Shown piece by piece: positions 1 to 7,472 of a DNA stretch of 14,225 bases; positions within the stretch are counted from its first letter, which is position 1, and each line of letters begins with the position of its first letter. The notes under the pieces were generated by a model. The model was not told the origin of the DNA. It ran no database searches and worked only from the letters and a program-made list of their open reading frames with translations. The stretch covers positions 1 to 14,225 of the forward strand of contig JAGPIU010000008.1 in NCBI GenBank assembly GCA_018054805.1, read 5' to 3'. Origin of the DNA: Paludibacter sp. Lineage in GTDB: Bacteria > Bacteroidota > Bacteroidia > Bacteroidales > Paludibacteraceae. Position numbers and translations under genes: made by a program.

Positions 1-27
1 GATTTTAATTGTTTTGTAAAACTGCTG

Positions 28-35
28 CAAATATA
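28..35 (-). promoter_or_regulatory. Bacteroidota-type -7 box for a leftward gene outside the window
   Basis: Read on the minus strand the sequence is TATATTTG, followed by CA, a full match to the TAnnTTTG(CA) box recognised by the Bacteroidota primary sigma factor. A TTTG lies upstream on the same strand (plus-strand CAAA at 51-54), but the 15-base gap is shorter than usual, so the -33 element is doubtful. The downstream gene would lie left of position 1 and cannot be identified. Confidence 0.45.
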
Positions 36-131
36 AGCAATTTAGCGCTGCAAAATGAAGATCAGGTTAATATTAAATCGTTAATTATTGATATTAATTA
101 CAAATTAGCTAAAAGATTGCAATAAAAAAAC

Positions 132-139
132 TATATTTA
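132..139 (+). promoter_or_regulatory. weak candidate -7 box for the PIN-PhoH gene
   Basis: TATATTTA matches TAnnTTTG at all fixed positions but the last. It lies about 77 bases before the start codon of the PIN-PhoH gene in a very AT-rich spacer (1-215). No well-spaced TTG -33 element is visible, so this is a tentative call. The spacer shows no small gene or RNA. Confidence 0.25.
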
Positions 140-215
140 CGAATCGTTTTTTGCAAAAACAGAAAACAAAAAAATGCAATGTTCATCCGGGGCAACCCGC
201 TAAAACGTAAATGTT

Positions 216-1541
216 ATGGGAGCAAAAAAGAATTTCGTACTCGACACCAATGTCATACTGCATGATTATAAATGCATTCAAAATTTCGAAGAAAATGATA
301 TTTACATTCCCATTGTGGTGCTCGAGGAACTCGACCATTTTAAAAAAGGAAACGAACAAATCAATTTTAACGCACGTGAATTTGCCCGCGAACTTGATTT
401 GATAGCCAACGAAAAACTTTTCAGAAAAGGCGTTGAACTAGGAAAAGGAAAAGGAAAGCTTTACATCCTCACCGGGGGCGAATATCCCGACATCATTTCT
501 AAATCGTTTATCGAAAAAACATCCGACCACCGCATTCTGGCATCAACTTATTCGCTTCGCGAATCGGGTAAAAAACAAAGAACTATTCTGGTTACCAAAG
601 ACATAAATCTGCGCATGAAAGCTCTTTCGCTGGGCATTGAAGCCGAGGATTATATCAACGACAAAGTAACCAATATCAACATTTTCGAAAAAAACCACGA
701 AACATACAACCACATTGCGCCCGAAATCATCGAACGGCTCTATAGTAATGAAGGAGCAGTACCGGTGGACAGTCTCGACTTTGCTGCCGACATTGAGCCA
801 CAGGATTGTTTCATTCTGAAAAGCAATCGTTCGAGTATACTGGTGCGCTACAATCAGGAAACAGGCATGGTTATGCGTGTGGAAAAGGAACGTAGTTTCG
901 GGATTGAGCCACGCAATGCCGAACAGGCTTTCGCCATGAATGTGTTGCTCGACGATGATGTAAAACTGGTTGCACTTACCGGAAAATCGGGTACCGGAAA
1001 AACATTGCTTGCATTGGCAGCCGCATTGCAAAAAAACGAACATTACAAACAAATACTCCTCGCCCGCCCTATTGTAGCCCTGGCCAACAAGGATTTGGGC
1101 TTTTTGCCCGGCGACGAAAAACAGAAAATTGCACCGTATATGCAACCATTGTTCGACAATCTGAATGTAATAAAACACAATTTTGCATACCAGGGCAAAG
1201 AAATCAAACTGATTGAAGATATGCAGAAAAATGGTCAGCTGGTGATTGAAGCGCTGGCTTACATACGCGGTCGAAGCCTGAGCGATACATTTTTTATAAT
1301 TGATGAAGCACAAAACCTCACACCACACGAAATAAAAACCATCATTACCCGTGCCGGCGAAGGTACTAAAATTGTATTTACCGGCGACATTCAGCAAATC
1401 GACTCCCCGTATCTCGACATGTTTTCGAACGGGCTTGTGTATATGATCGATCGCATGCACGGACAGAATATTTTTGCTCATGTGAACCTGCTCAAAGGCG
1501 AAAGAAGCTACCTGTCGGAATTGGCCAGCAATCTGTTGTAG
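216..1541 (+). CDS. phoH2: PhoH2-type protein: PIN ribonuclease domain fused to PhoH ATPase
   Basis: The 441-residue protein joins two domains. Residues 1 to about 140 form a PIN nuclease domain: D10 in FVLDTN, the acidic pair E37/E38 in VVLEELD, D104 in SDHR and D129 in TKD are the expected metal-binding acidic residues. Residues about 230-441 are a PhoH P-loop ATPase with Walker A (TGKSGTGKT, about 254-262) and Walker B (FFIIDEAQN, about 360-368). Characterised PhoH2 proteins of this architecture and length act as RNA helicase and ribonuclease in the cytoplasm; that activity is inferred here from family knowledge. The start at 216 is chosen because the PIN motif begins at residue 7. An ATG at 211 is in another frame and opens only a short ORF. 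No antitoxin-like small gene precedes it, unlike mycobacterial phoAT-phoH2. A hairpin at the stop codon suggests a single-gene unit. Confidence 0.93.
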   Translation: MGAKKNFVLDTNVILHDYKCIQNFEENDIYIPIVVLEELDHFKKGNEQINFNAREFARELDLIANEKLFRKGVELGKGKGKLYILTGGEYPDIISKSFIEKTSDHRILASTYSLRESGKKQRTILVTKDINLRMKALSLGIEAEDYINDKVTNINIFEKNHETYNHIAPEIIERLYSNEGAVPVDSLDFAADIEPQDCFILKSNRSSILVRYNQETGMVMRVEKERSFGIEPRNAEQAFAMNVLLDDDVKLVALTGKSGTGKTLLALAAALQKNEHYKQILLARPIVALANKDLGFLPGDEKQKIAPYMQPLFDNLNVIKHNFAYQGKEIKLIEDMQKNGQLVIEALAYIRGRSLSDTFFIIDEAQNLTPHEIKTIITRAGEGTKIVFTGDIQQIDSPYLDMFSNGLVYMIDRMHGQNIFAHVNLLKGERSYLSELASNLL

Positions 1542-1575
1542 AAAGCTGAAAAGTAGTTAAAGCTTTCGATTTTTC
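1541..1575 (+). terminator. probable intrinsic terminator of the PIN-PhoH gene
   Basis: GAAAGCT (1541-1547) pairs perfectly with AGCTTTC (1561-1567) around a 13-base loop, and a T-rich run (GATTTTTCG) follows directly. The left arm starts on the last base of the TAG stop codon. The stem is short and only moderately GC-rich, so termination is plausible but not certain. Confidence 0.4.
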
Positions 1576-1599
1576 GTTCGTTCTAAACTTTAAAAAGGC

Positions 1600-1607
1600 T
1601 AACTTTG
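1600..1607 (+). promoter_or_regulatory. TAnnTTTG -7 box of the thioesterase gene
   Basis: TAACTTTG, followed by CA, is a complete match to the Bacteroidota -7 consensus. It lies 18 bases before the ATG at 1626, giving a predicted transcript start near 1612-1615 and a leader of only about 10-15 bases. The -33 region around 1577-1580 reads TTCG, a partial match to TTTG. Confidence 0.6.
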
Positions 1608-1625
1608 CAGCCATTTTTTAAAGTT

Positions 1626-2060
1626 ATGAGCGAACAACAATTTCATCACAGCATACCCATCCAGTTACGTTTCAACGATTTCGATGTGCTGGGACATGTC
1701 AACAATTCGGTTTACTTCACATTTTACGATTTAGGAAAAACCGAGTATTTCGAAAAAGTACTGCCGGGCATTACATCAAACAGAAATGTAGGAGTGGTGA
1801 TAGCCAGTATTCATGTGGATTTTCAGCTACCGGTTTTTCCGGGCGAAAAAGTGGAAGTGCTTACCGCTGTGACCGAAATAGGCGAAAAAAGCTTCAAACT
1901 GCTTCAGCATTTGGTCGATTCGGAAACCCGCGAAGTAAAATGTGTTTGCCGCACAGTAATGGTTGGATACAATGCCAGTACGAAAACCTCGTATGCAATA
2001 CCTGCCGAATGGCGAAATGCAATTTCGAAATTTGAAAATAAAGATTTCTCTGCTGAATAA
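1626..2060 (+). CDS. acyl-CoA thioesterase, 4-hydroxybenzoyl-CoA thioesterase (hotdog) family
   Basis: The 144-residue protein fits a single hotdog domain. The N-terminal helix motif RFNDFDVLGHVNN (15-27), followed by Y30 and a YF pair at 41-42, is the signature of the YbgC/FatM-like 4HBT family. D20 aligns with the catalytic aspartate of 4-hydroxybenzoyl-CoA thioesterase. The family hydrolyses acyl-CoA thioesters in the cytosol; the acyl chain cannot be told from sequence. An in-frame TTG at 1605 would add seven residues, but it lies inside the -7 promoter box, so the ATG at 1626 is the better start. The gene has its own promoter and is not obviously co-transcribed with the MATE gene 141 bases downstream. 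Confidence 0.88.
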   Translation: MSEQQFHHSIPIQLRFNDFDVLGHVNNSVYFTFYDLGKTEYFEKVLPGITSNRNVGVVIASIHVDFQLPVFPGEKVEVLTAVTEIGEKSFKLLQHLVDSETREVKCVCRTVMVGYNASTKTSYAIPAEWRNAISKFENKDFSAE

Positions 2061-2201
2061 ACCAACGTTCAATCCTTCTTTTTTCAGCTGCCTTTTGCAG
2101 GTAAAGACCTTATCATACACCGAAACTTTCACATATAATAAAGCTTTCAGAACAATTGCTTTACAGGAATGTTTTTATTTATTAGTGAAACAAAATAAAG
2201 A

Positions 2202-3593
2202 ATGTCGCAAACAATAAGTTCAACCAACAAATTAGCCACCGAAAACATTGGCAAACTAATGTGGGAATACACATTACCGGCCATTTTGGGTACGGTTGTA
2301 ATGTCGCTTTACAACATTGTCGACCGTATTTTTATCGGACAGGGCGTAGGTGCGTTAGCCATTTCAGGGCTTGCGCTGACCATGCCATTCAGCATTGTAC
2401 TCATGGCTTTCGGTATGCTCATTGGTGCTGGCTCGGCCTCACGCATTTCCATTACACTTGGCGAAAACAACAAAGATAAAGCTGAAAAAATACTCGGAAA
2501 CGCCATTACACTTACGTTCATAATGTCAGGGACAGCCATCCTTCTGTCGATGATATTTATGGATGATATTTTACGATTGTTCGGAGGAACGGACAATACG
2601 CTGCAATACGCCCGCGAATATATGATGATTATTATCCCGGGAGGAATTTTTACGGCCTTGTATTTTGGCATGAATAATATTTTGCGTGCATCGGGACATC
2701 CCAAAAAAGCCATGCAAAACATTATGCTCGGCGCCATTATCAATACAGTACTCGATCCGATTTTTATTTTTGTATTCGACTGGGGCATACAGGGAGCTGC
2801 CTGGGCTACAGTCATTTCATATTTAATCGGGACCATACACGTAGGCAGACAATTTTTCGGAAAAAATTCCACTTTACGTTTCCATTGGAACAACCTGAAA
2901 CCTCAGAAAGATATTATTCTATCGATTGTGAGCATTGGAATGTCGCCTTTCAGCATGCAGATAGGTACAAGTATGGTGGTCATTTTCATCAACAGTACAT
3001 TGCTGAAGTACGGTGGCGACCTTGCAATAGGTGCATACGGTATTATCAACAGTATCAACATGTTGATTGTAATGTTCATTGTCGGGCTCAATCAGGGCAC
3101 GCAACCTATTGTCGGGTTCAATTATGGAGCAGGAAACTACAGCCGAATGTTTACAACCATCAAAAAGGCCGTGATAGTAGCCACTTGTTTCTCAGTCTTC
3201 GGATTTATTCTGGGAATAATTTTTCCACGAATGGCGGTTTCGCTTTTCACCAACGATATAAATATGATTGACATTTCAGCTAATGCCATGCGTATATCCG
3301 TCATCATGTTTCCTGTGATTGGGATACAAATTGTGATCTCAAACTTTTTTCAATCTATAGGGAAAGCCAAAATTTCAATTTTTCTGAGCCTGACACGTCA
3401 GTTTATTTTCTTCATCCCGGCATTGTTTATTTTGCCCCCGCTGTTTAAACTAAACGGCGCATGGGCGTCAATGCCTGTTTCCGACGGACTTGCCTTTTTT
3501 GTATCAATCAGCACTTTTGCTTTATTTTACAAAAAATTCAAGCAAACAAAAATGCAGGCGTCCGATTTGCCGGCTGAGATTATTGAGCAATAA
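2202..3593 (+). CDS. MATE family efflux transporter (MepA-like)
   Basis: The 463-residue hydrophobic protein has the length and pattern of a 12-helix MATE antiporter of the inner membrane. MATE signatures are visible in both halves: near the N-terminus P25, then YNIVDRIFIGQ with ALAISGLALTMP and the GAGSASRIS segment; in the second half the repeat-equivalent GLNQGTQPIVGFNYGAGN. The overall wording resembles the MepA subgroup. These proteins export cationic drugs or metabolites in exchange for Na+ or H+; the substrate here is unknown. The ATG at 2202 precedes a short polar leader (about 17 residues) before the first helix, as is normal. The 141-base upstream spacer shows no clear TAnnTTTG box and only 4-bp hairpins. 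No regulator gene of the MarR or TetR type is adjacent. Confidence 0.93.
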   Translation: MSQTISSTNKLATENIGKLMWEYTLPAILGTVVMSLYNIVDRIFIGQGVGALAISGLALTMPFSIVLMAFGMLIGAGSASRISITLGENNKDKAEKILGNAITLTFIMSGTAILLSMIFMDDILRLFGGTDNTLQYAREYMMIIIPGGIFTALYFGMNNILRASGHPKKAMQNIMLGAIINTVLDPIFIFVFDWGIQGAAWATVISYLIGTIHVGRQFFGKNSTLRFHWNNLKPQKDIILSIVSIGMSPFSMQIGTSMVVIFINSTLLKYGGDLAIGAYGIINSINMLIVMFIVGLNQGTQPIVGFNYGAGNYSRMFTTIKKAVIVATCFSVFGFILGIIFPRMAVSLFTNDINMIDISANAMRISVIMFPVIGIQIVISNFFQSIGKAKISIFLSLTRQFIFFIPALFILPPLFKLNGAWASMPVSDGLAFFVSISTFALFYKKFKQTKMQASDLPAEIIEQ

Positions 3594-3800
3594 AATATTT
3601 TCGTCTCAGAAAAAACGAATCTGTTTATTCATGTTCAGAAAGACATTTTATTCCTCGCCAAAAGTTTTTTTACACGCCCATTAAACCTTTGTTTGCTGTT
3701 TTCGTCAATAAGAACAGATTCAAAAAAAAACACTCGCAGGTACTGCCATTGCACAGCCTGCGATTTTCATATATAAAAATCTCATAATCAATAATTATAA
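3594..3800 (+). other. intergenic spacer between MATE and outer-membrane protein genes
   Basis: The 207-base AT-rich spacer contains a weak -7-like AACCTTTG (3684-3691, one mismatch to TAnnTTTG) and the hairpin described separately. If the weak box is used, the leader of the downstream gene would be about 100 bases long and contain the hairpin. No credible small gene was seen. Confidence 0.4.
3734..3767 (+). terminator. hairpin with flanking T and A tracts, possible bidirectional terminator
   Basis: TCGCAGG (3734-3740) pairs with CCTGCGA (3757-3763), and an inner TGC/GCA with a CATT loop can stack inside. TTTT follows on the plus strand. A run of nine A residues just before it (3722-3730) would give a T tract on the minus strand. 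It could end MATE transcription, or be a structured leader element of the next gene. Confidence 0.4.
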
Positions 3801-6620
3801 ATGAAAGTTCTACGTATTATTATTTTCAGTCTGTTGTTTTTTACAGTTTCACTCAGTGCTCAGCGCAGTATACAGTCATCGGTTTTCGATGCTAAAAATG
3901 GTCAGGCTATCGAAATGGCGACCGTACGTCTTCTGAAACAAAAAGATTCGGCATTGGTGCAGGGCGCGCAAACCGACATGAAAGGTGGATTTACGCTTCC
4001 GAAAGTCAGATCAGGCAACTACATTCTTTTGGTTAGTTCGGTGGGTTATCACGACTACAAGCGAAACATTACAATGGAGAATAAAGATTTGATTTTAAAA
4101 GCCATACAGCTGAATGAAAATGTAAAACTACTGAACGAACTGGAAGTAAAAGGCACCGCAGCACAATTGGTAGTGAAAGGTGATACTGTAGAATACAACG
4201 CCGCAGCATTCAAAACTCAGGAGAATGCAGCTGTGGAGGAACTTTTGAAAAAACTGCCGGGCGTGGAAATATCGGCTGATGGTAAAATTACCGTCAACGG
4301 CGAAGATATTAAAAAGATACGTGTGGATGGTAAAAAGTTTTTCGAAGGCGACATAGAACAGGCCACCAAAAACCTTCCGGCCGATATGATTGAGAAAATT
4401 CAGGTACTCGAGCAAAAATCGGATATGGCTCTGCTCACCGGATTTGAAGATGGGGATACTGAGCGCATTATAAACCTCACCACCAAACCTAATCGCCGAA
4501 AGGGAGTTTTCGGAAATATGGGACTTGGAGCCGGTCTTGATATCAATAACGATTTCAGGTACGATGGAAGCCTTTCGATGAACATTATGCGTGGCGAATC
4601 GCAAACCAATATTAATGCAGGAGCCAACAACCTGAACACTTCGCGTGGAAGCCGGGGGCGTGGGTCTTGGGGAGGCGCAAACAGCGGTATCACCACTTCG
4701 CAAAACTTAGGTATAAACAACAACACCATTATTAACCCCAAATTCAAAATTGGTGGCGATGTCACTTTTAATCATTCCAATAATTTAAGCGAAACCGAAA
4801 CCGAGCGTACAAGCTATATTTCGGAAAAAACCTACGACGACTGGTCGAAATCCATGTCGGGTAACGACCGCTATTCGACCAATCTGCGCTTGGAAGCCGA
4901 ATGGAAAATTGACTCTTTGCGAACAATTGTATTTCAGCCCAATATGGGCTACAACCAAACCGAATCGTTCAGCACACGCGAATACCGCTACCTTACCGAA
5001 GGCGATTCCACCAGTTGGGGCGATTCGAAAAACTCAGGGTTTAGTAATTCTCTTTCGGGAGGTTTAAATGTGATTTACAATCAAAAATCGGCTCAGAAAA
5101 AAGGTCGTTCGTTTACATTAAACCTGCGAACAGGTTTTTCGGAAAGCAACAGCGACAATATGAACCTTTCGAATAAATTTACCAACGACACCACCATATT
5201 AATTGACCAGAACACCATCAACCGTTCGAATAATTTCAATTCGTACCTGCGAATGTCGTTCGTTGAGCCATTGTGGAATAATAAAAATATGCTCGAAGCA
5301 GCCGTTTCGGTGAGCAACAACACTACAAAATCGGTAAAAGAGCAGTTCGGAAAGGATGTAAACGGCGATTATACAATTTTCAACGACGAATACAGTAACA
5401 ATTTCGAAAATATATTCTTTCGCGAAAGCATAGAGCTAAACTACCGTTTTACTGAAAAAGATTACAACATTATGCTTGGGGTAAACGGTGAGCCTTCGCA
5501 AACCCGCAACCTGCGCGAGTACGGAAATGGTTTTGTGCGCGACACTACTTATGGCGTATTTAACTTTGCTCCTACCGGGCGTTTTCAGTACAATTTCGGA
5601 CGAAAAACATTTGCGCGCATCGATTATCGCGGACGCACACAGCAACCTTCTATCGACCAAATGCAGCCGGTAAAAAACAACTCCGACCTAATGAACGAAA
5701 CAGTGGGAAATCCTTCGCTAAATCCAGCTTTTTCGCACAATTTGCGATTGATGTACAGCCAGTTTAACGACAAAACATTTTCTTCGTTCAGCACATTTCT
5801 GAATACAAATCTGACCAAAGATGCGCTGGTTTCGAACCGTATTTACGATAGTTCGTTGAAACAATATAACCAAACTGTAAATCTGAAAGATGCAATGCCA
5901 TTGTCGCTTAACTGGAATGTAATGTTCAACACTCCGCTCATTCAGAAACGTTTGCACTTCAACACCAACACTTCAACCGGATACCGCACTCAGTACGGAT
6001 TTGTATCGCGCGGAGTAAACAACGAAGAGATTGATATTGATAATTTGCTTACCGGAGCAAGTAACTTTACACGCACTTACAATGCGGCCGAAGAAATTTC
6101 ACTCACATTTACCCACGACGTAATTGAAATGGGTGTTCGTGGAAGAATTGGATATAACAACTCGCTGAACAGTCAGAAAAATGTGGAAACCGAAACATGG
6201 GACTGGATGGGCCGTGGTAATCTTGTAATCCGTTTTCCTTACGACTTTACGCTTAGTTCGGACATAGCCTACTCCGACCGTGCAGGCTATACCAATATGG
6301 ATCAGAGTGAAATAATGTGGAATGCAGCACTTGACAAAAGTCTTTTCAAGAAAAAAGGAACACTTTCGTTACGCGCCAACGACATTCTGCGTCAGCGACT
6401 GAATATCCGTCAGACCATTGGCGACAATTATGTACAATACAGCCGTTACAACACGCTGCCATCCTACTTTATTGTGAGCTTCACATATAAAATCAATCAG
6501 TTTGGAGGTCGTGCAACCGGTGAAAACAACAGTCAGTTTGGCCCCGGCATGCGTCCGGAACGAGGATCGGGCGGTGGAGGTGGCCGAAGAATGTTGGAAG
6601 GTGGCGGAGGTATGTTTTAG
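3801..6620 (+). CDS. outer-membrane beta-barrel protein, TonB-receptor-like (OMP_b-brl_3 type)
   Basis: The 939-residue protein begins with a signal peptide (K2, hydrophobic core, likely cleavage after SLSA at residue 20). Residues about 22-112 form a carboxypeptidase-regulatory-like beta-sandwich (VFDAKNGQAIEMATVRL, with SVGYHDY near its end). Residues about 120-235 are plug-like: ELLKKLPGVEI, ITVNGEDIKKIRVDGKKFF and ATKNLPADMIEKIQVL are hallmark phrases of the family. The remainder, rich in Asn, Ser, Thr and aromatic residues in alternating strands, is the barrel. The last 25 or so residues are a Gly/Arg-rich tail ending in Phe. Such proteins sit in the outer membrane of Bacteroidota and probably move a ligand or protein across it; the ligand is unknown. 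No SusD-like lipoprotein follows, so it is not a standard SusC/D pair. Its stop lies 4 bases from that of the convergent methyltransferase gene. Confidence 0.9.
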   Translation: MKVLRIIIFSLLFFTVSLSAQRSIQSSVFDAKNGQAIEMATVRLLKQKDSALVQGAQTDMKGGFTLPKVRSGNYILLVSSVGYHDYKRNITMENKDLILKAIQLNENVKLLNELEVKGTAAQLVVKGDTVEYNAAAFKTQENAAVEELLKKLPGVEISADGKITVNGEDIKKIRVDGKKFFEGDIEQATKNLPADMIEKIQVLEQKSDMALLTGFEDGDTERIINLTTKPNRRKGVFGNMGLGAGLDINNDFRYDGSLSMNIMRGESQTNINAGANNLNTSRGSRGRGSWGGANSGITTSQNLGINNNTIINPKFKIGGDVTFNHSNNLSETETERTSYISEKTYDDWSKSMSGNDRYSTNLRLEAEWKIDSLRTIVFQPNMGYNQTESFSTREYRYLTEGDSTSWGDSKNSGFSNSLSGGLNVIYNQKSAQKKGRSFTLNLRTGFSESNSDNMNLSNKFTNDTTILIDQNTINRSNNFNSYLRMSFVEPLWNNKNMLEAAVSVSNNTTKSVKEQFGKDVNGDYTIFNDEYSNNFENIFFRESIELNYRFTEKDYNIMLGVNGEPSQTRNLREYGNGFVRDTTYGVFNFAPTGRFQYNFGRKTFARIDYRGRTQQPSIDQMQPVKNNSDLMNETVGNPSLNPAFSHNLRLMYSQFNDKTFSSFSTFLNTNLTKDALVSNRIYDSSLKQYNQTVNLKDAMPLSLNWNVMFNTPLIQKRLHFNTNTSTGYRTQYGFVSRGVNNEEIDIDNLLTGASNFTRTYNAAEEISLTFTHDVIEMGVRGRIGYNNSLNSQKNVETETWDWMGRGNLVIRFPYDFTLSSDIAYSDRAGYTNMDQSEIMWNAALDKSLFKKKGTLSLRANDILRQRLNIRQTIGDNYVQYSRYNTLPSYFIVSFTYKINQFGGRATGENNSQFGPGMRPERGSGGGGGRRMLEGGGGMF

Positions 6621-6624
6621 AAAA

Positions 6625-7338
6625 TTAGCATAGTTCTTCGAGGCGCTTTTCAGCCATAGCACAATAATCGGGATTGAGTTCGAAACCAATAAAATTTCGT
6701 TTCAGTTTTCGGGCAGCCACAGCAGTGCTGCCCGAACCCATAAATGGGTCGAGCACCAAATCGCCCTCGTTGCTACTTATTTCGATAAATGGGAGGCAGA
6801 CTTTCAGTGGTTTCTGGGTTTTGTGTGCAGTGCGCTCTTTTCCCATGCAAATAGGAGCCTGAATAAAATTGTGCATTTCGTTCACCGGTTTGTGATTCCA
6901 GGTTTTAGGTGTTCCCTTCGAAAAATGCACCATCATTTCCATGCTATTGGCATACATTTTTCGGGTATAAATAGCAGGAAAAGGATTGGTTTTGTGCCAG
7001 TGAATTACCTTGCGAAACTGAAATCCCACACGCTCCACCATACGATTGAGATATGATACAAAATCGTCGCCACACCACAAATAACCCACAGCACCCGGCT
7101 TCGCTACACGAAAACATTCGGCAAGCACATCCTCCAGAAACTGCAAATATTCTTCTTCCGAATTAAATCCGTCGAATTCAAATTCAGTCACCACATCCTT
7201 GTGATTTTTCAATCCCTGTACGTTTTGTGCACGGTACTGATAATAAGGCGGATCAGTAAAAATCATGTCTACACAGGCATCCGGCATTTGCCTTAAACCT
7301 TCGAGACAGGAAATGTTGTGAATTTTATTTATTTGCAT
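6625..7338 (-). CDS. DNA adenine-N6 methyltransferase, beta class, solitary
   Basis: The 237-residue protein carries catalytic motif IV TDPPYY (DPPY at 29-32) near the N-terminus and the AdoMet-binding motif I DPFMGSGST (197-205) near the C-terminus. That order defines the beta class of the N6/N4 methylase family (N6_N4_Mtase). HKTQKPL (172-178) just before motif I is also typical. DPPY favours N6-adenine over N4-cytosine as target. The variable stretch around residues 100-165 should contain the target-recognition region; the recognition sequence cannot be read from it. The protein is short and lacks the C-terminal extension of CcrM. No restriction endonuclease gene is adjacent, so it looks like a solitary methyltransferase, or one whose partner lies elsewhere. 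It starts with ATG at 7338; a 134-base spacer holding a long inverted repeat separates it from meaB upstream. Confidence 0.9.
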   Translation of the reverse strand: MQINKIHNISCLEGLRQMPDACVDMIFTDPPYYQYRAQNVQGLKNHKDVVTEFEFDGFNSEEEYLQFLEDVLAECFRVAKPGAVGYLWCGDDFVSYLNRMVERVGFQFRKVIHWHKTNPFPAIYTRKMYANSMEMMVHFSKGTPKTWNHKPVNEMHNFIQAPICMGKERTAHKTQKPLKVCLPFIEISSNEGDLVLDPFMGSGSTAVAARKLKRNFIGFELNPDYCAMAEKRLEELC

Positions 7339-7375
7339 GAAGCAATGATATTTATAATTTATAATATTGCGGGAA

Positions 7376-7452
7376 AAGCGGCTTCCGGTCGCTTGGAATT
7401 TTTAAGCTAACGAAATATGCCTGATATTTTTTTAAGCGACTGGAAGTTGCTT
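7376..7452. repeat. 19-bp inverted repeat with 39-base loop, REP- or MITE-like
   Basis: AAGCGGCTTCCGGTCGCTT (7376-7394) and AAGCGACTGGAAGTTGCTT (7434-7452) form a 19-bp stem. In a plus-sense RNA every position pairs, with 16 Watson-Crick and 3 G-U pairs, and the stem can extend inward by two further G-U and two A-U pairs. In a minus-sense RNA the three wobble positions become A-C mismatches. Each arm is also a small dyad by itself (AAGCG...CGCTT). It lies between the meaB stop and the methyltransferase start, both on the minus strand, where it could act as a terminator or transcript-stabilising element, or be a small dispersed repeat. Confidence 0.7.
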
Positions 7453-7472
7453 CTCCCTGATTAACACAGAAT

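Noticed and set aside
150..161. Palindrome TTTTTGCAAAAA upstream of the PIN-PhoH gene
   Set aside because: A 12-base AT-dominated palindrome in an AT-rich spacer can easily arise by chance, and it does not match the -7 consensus well enough to call a promoter.
543..1481. 312-codon antisense frame opposite the PIN-PhoH gene
   Set aside because: The sense frame encodes clear PIN and PhoH motifs. The antisense product has no recognisable motif and is rich in Cys, Phe and His, as expected from reading a coding strand backwards.
2309..2893. 194-codon antisense frame opposite the MATE gene
   Set aside because: It is the shadow of a membrane-protein coding frame, with Pro/Met/Ser-rich composition, no motif and no promoter.
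3490..3684. 64-codon plus-strand frame overlapping the end of the MATE gene
   Set aside because: Most of it lies inside the MATE coding region in another frame and the rest is low-complexity AT-rich spacer; there is no recognisable protein.
4128..4703. 191-codon antisense frame inside the outer-membrane protein gene
   Set aside because: It lies entirely within a region with strong plug-domain signatures on the plus strand; no independent evidence supports it.
3801..6620. Calling the 939-residue protein a SusC nutrient importer
   Set aside because: No SusD-type lipoprotein gene follows; the next gene is convergent, and the plug wording matches the general outer-membrane barrel family rather than SusC.
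7339..7375. AT-rich near-palindrome around ATATTTATAATTTATAATAT before the methyltransferase start
   Set aside because: It is imperfect and made only of A and T, so symmetry is weak evidence for an operator, and no TAnnTTTG box is present.
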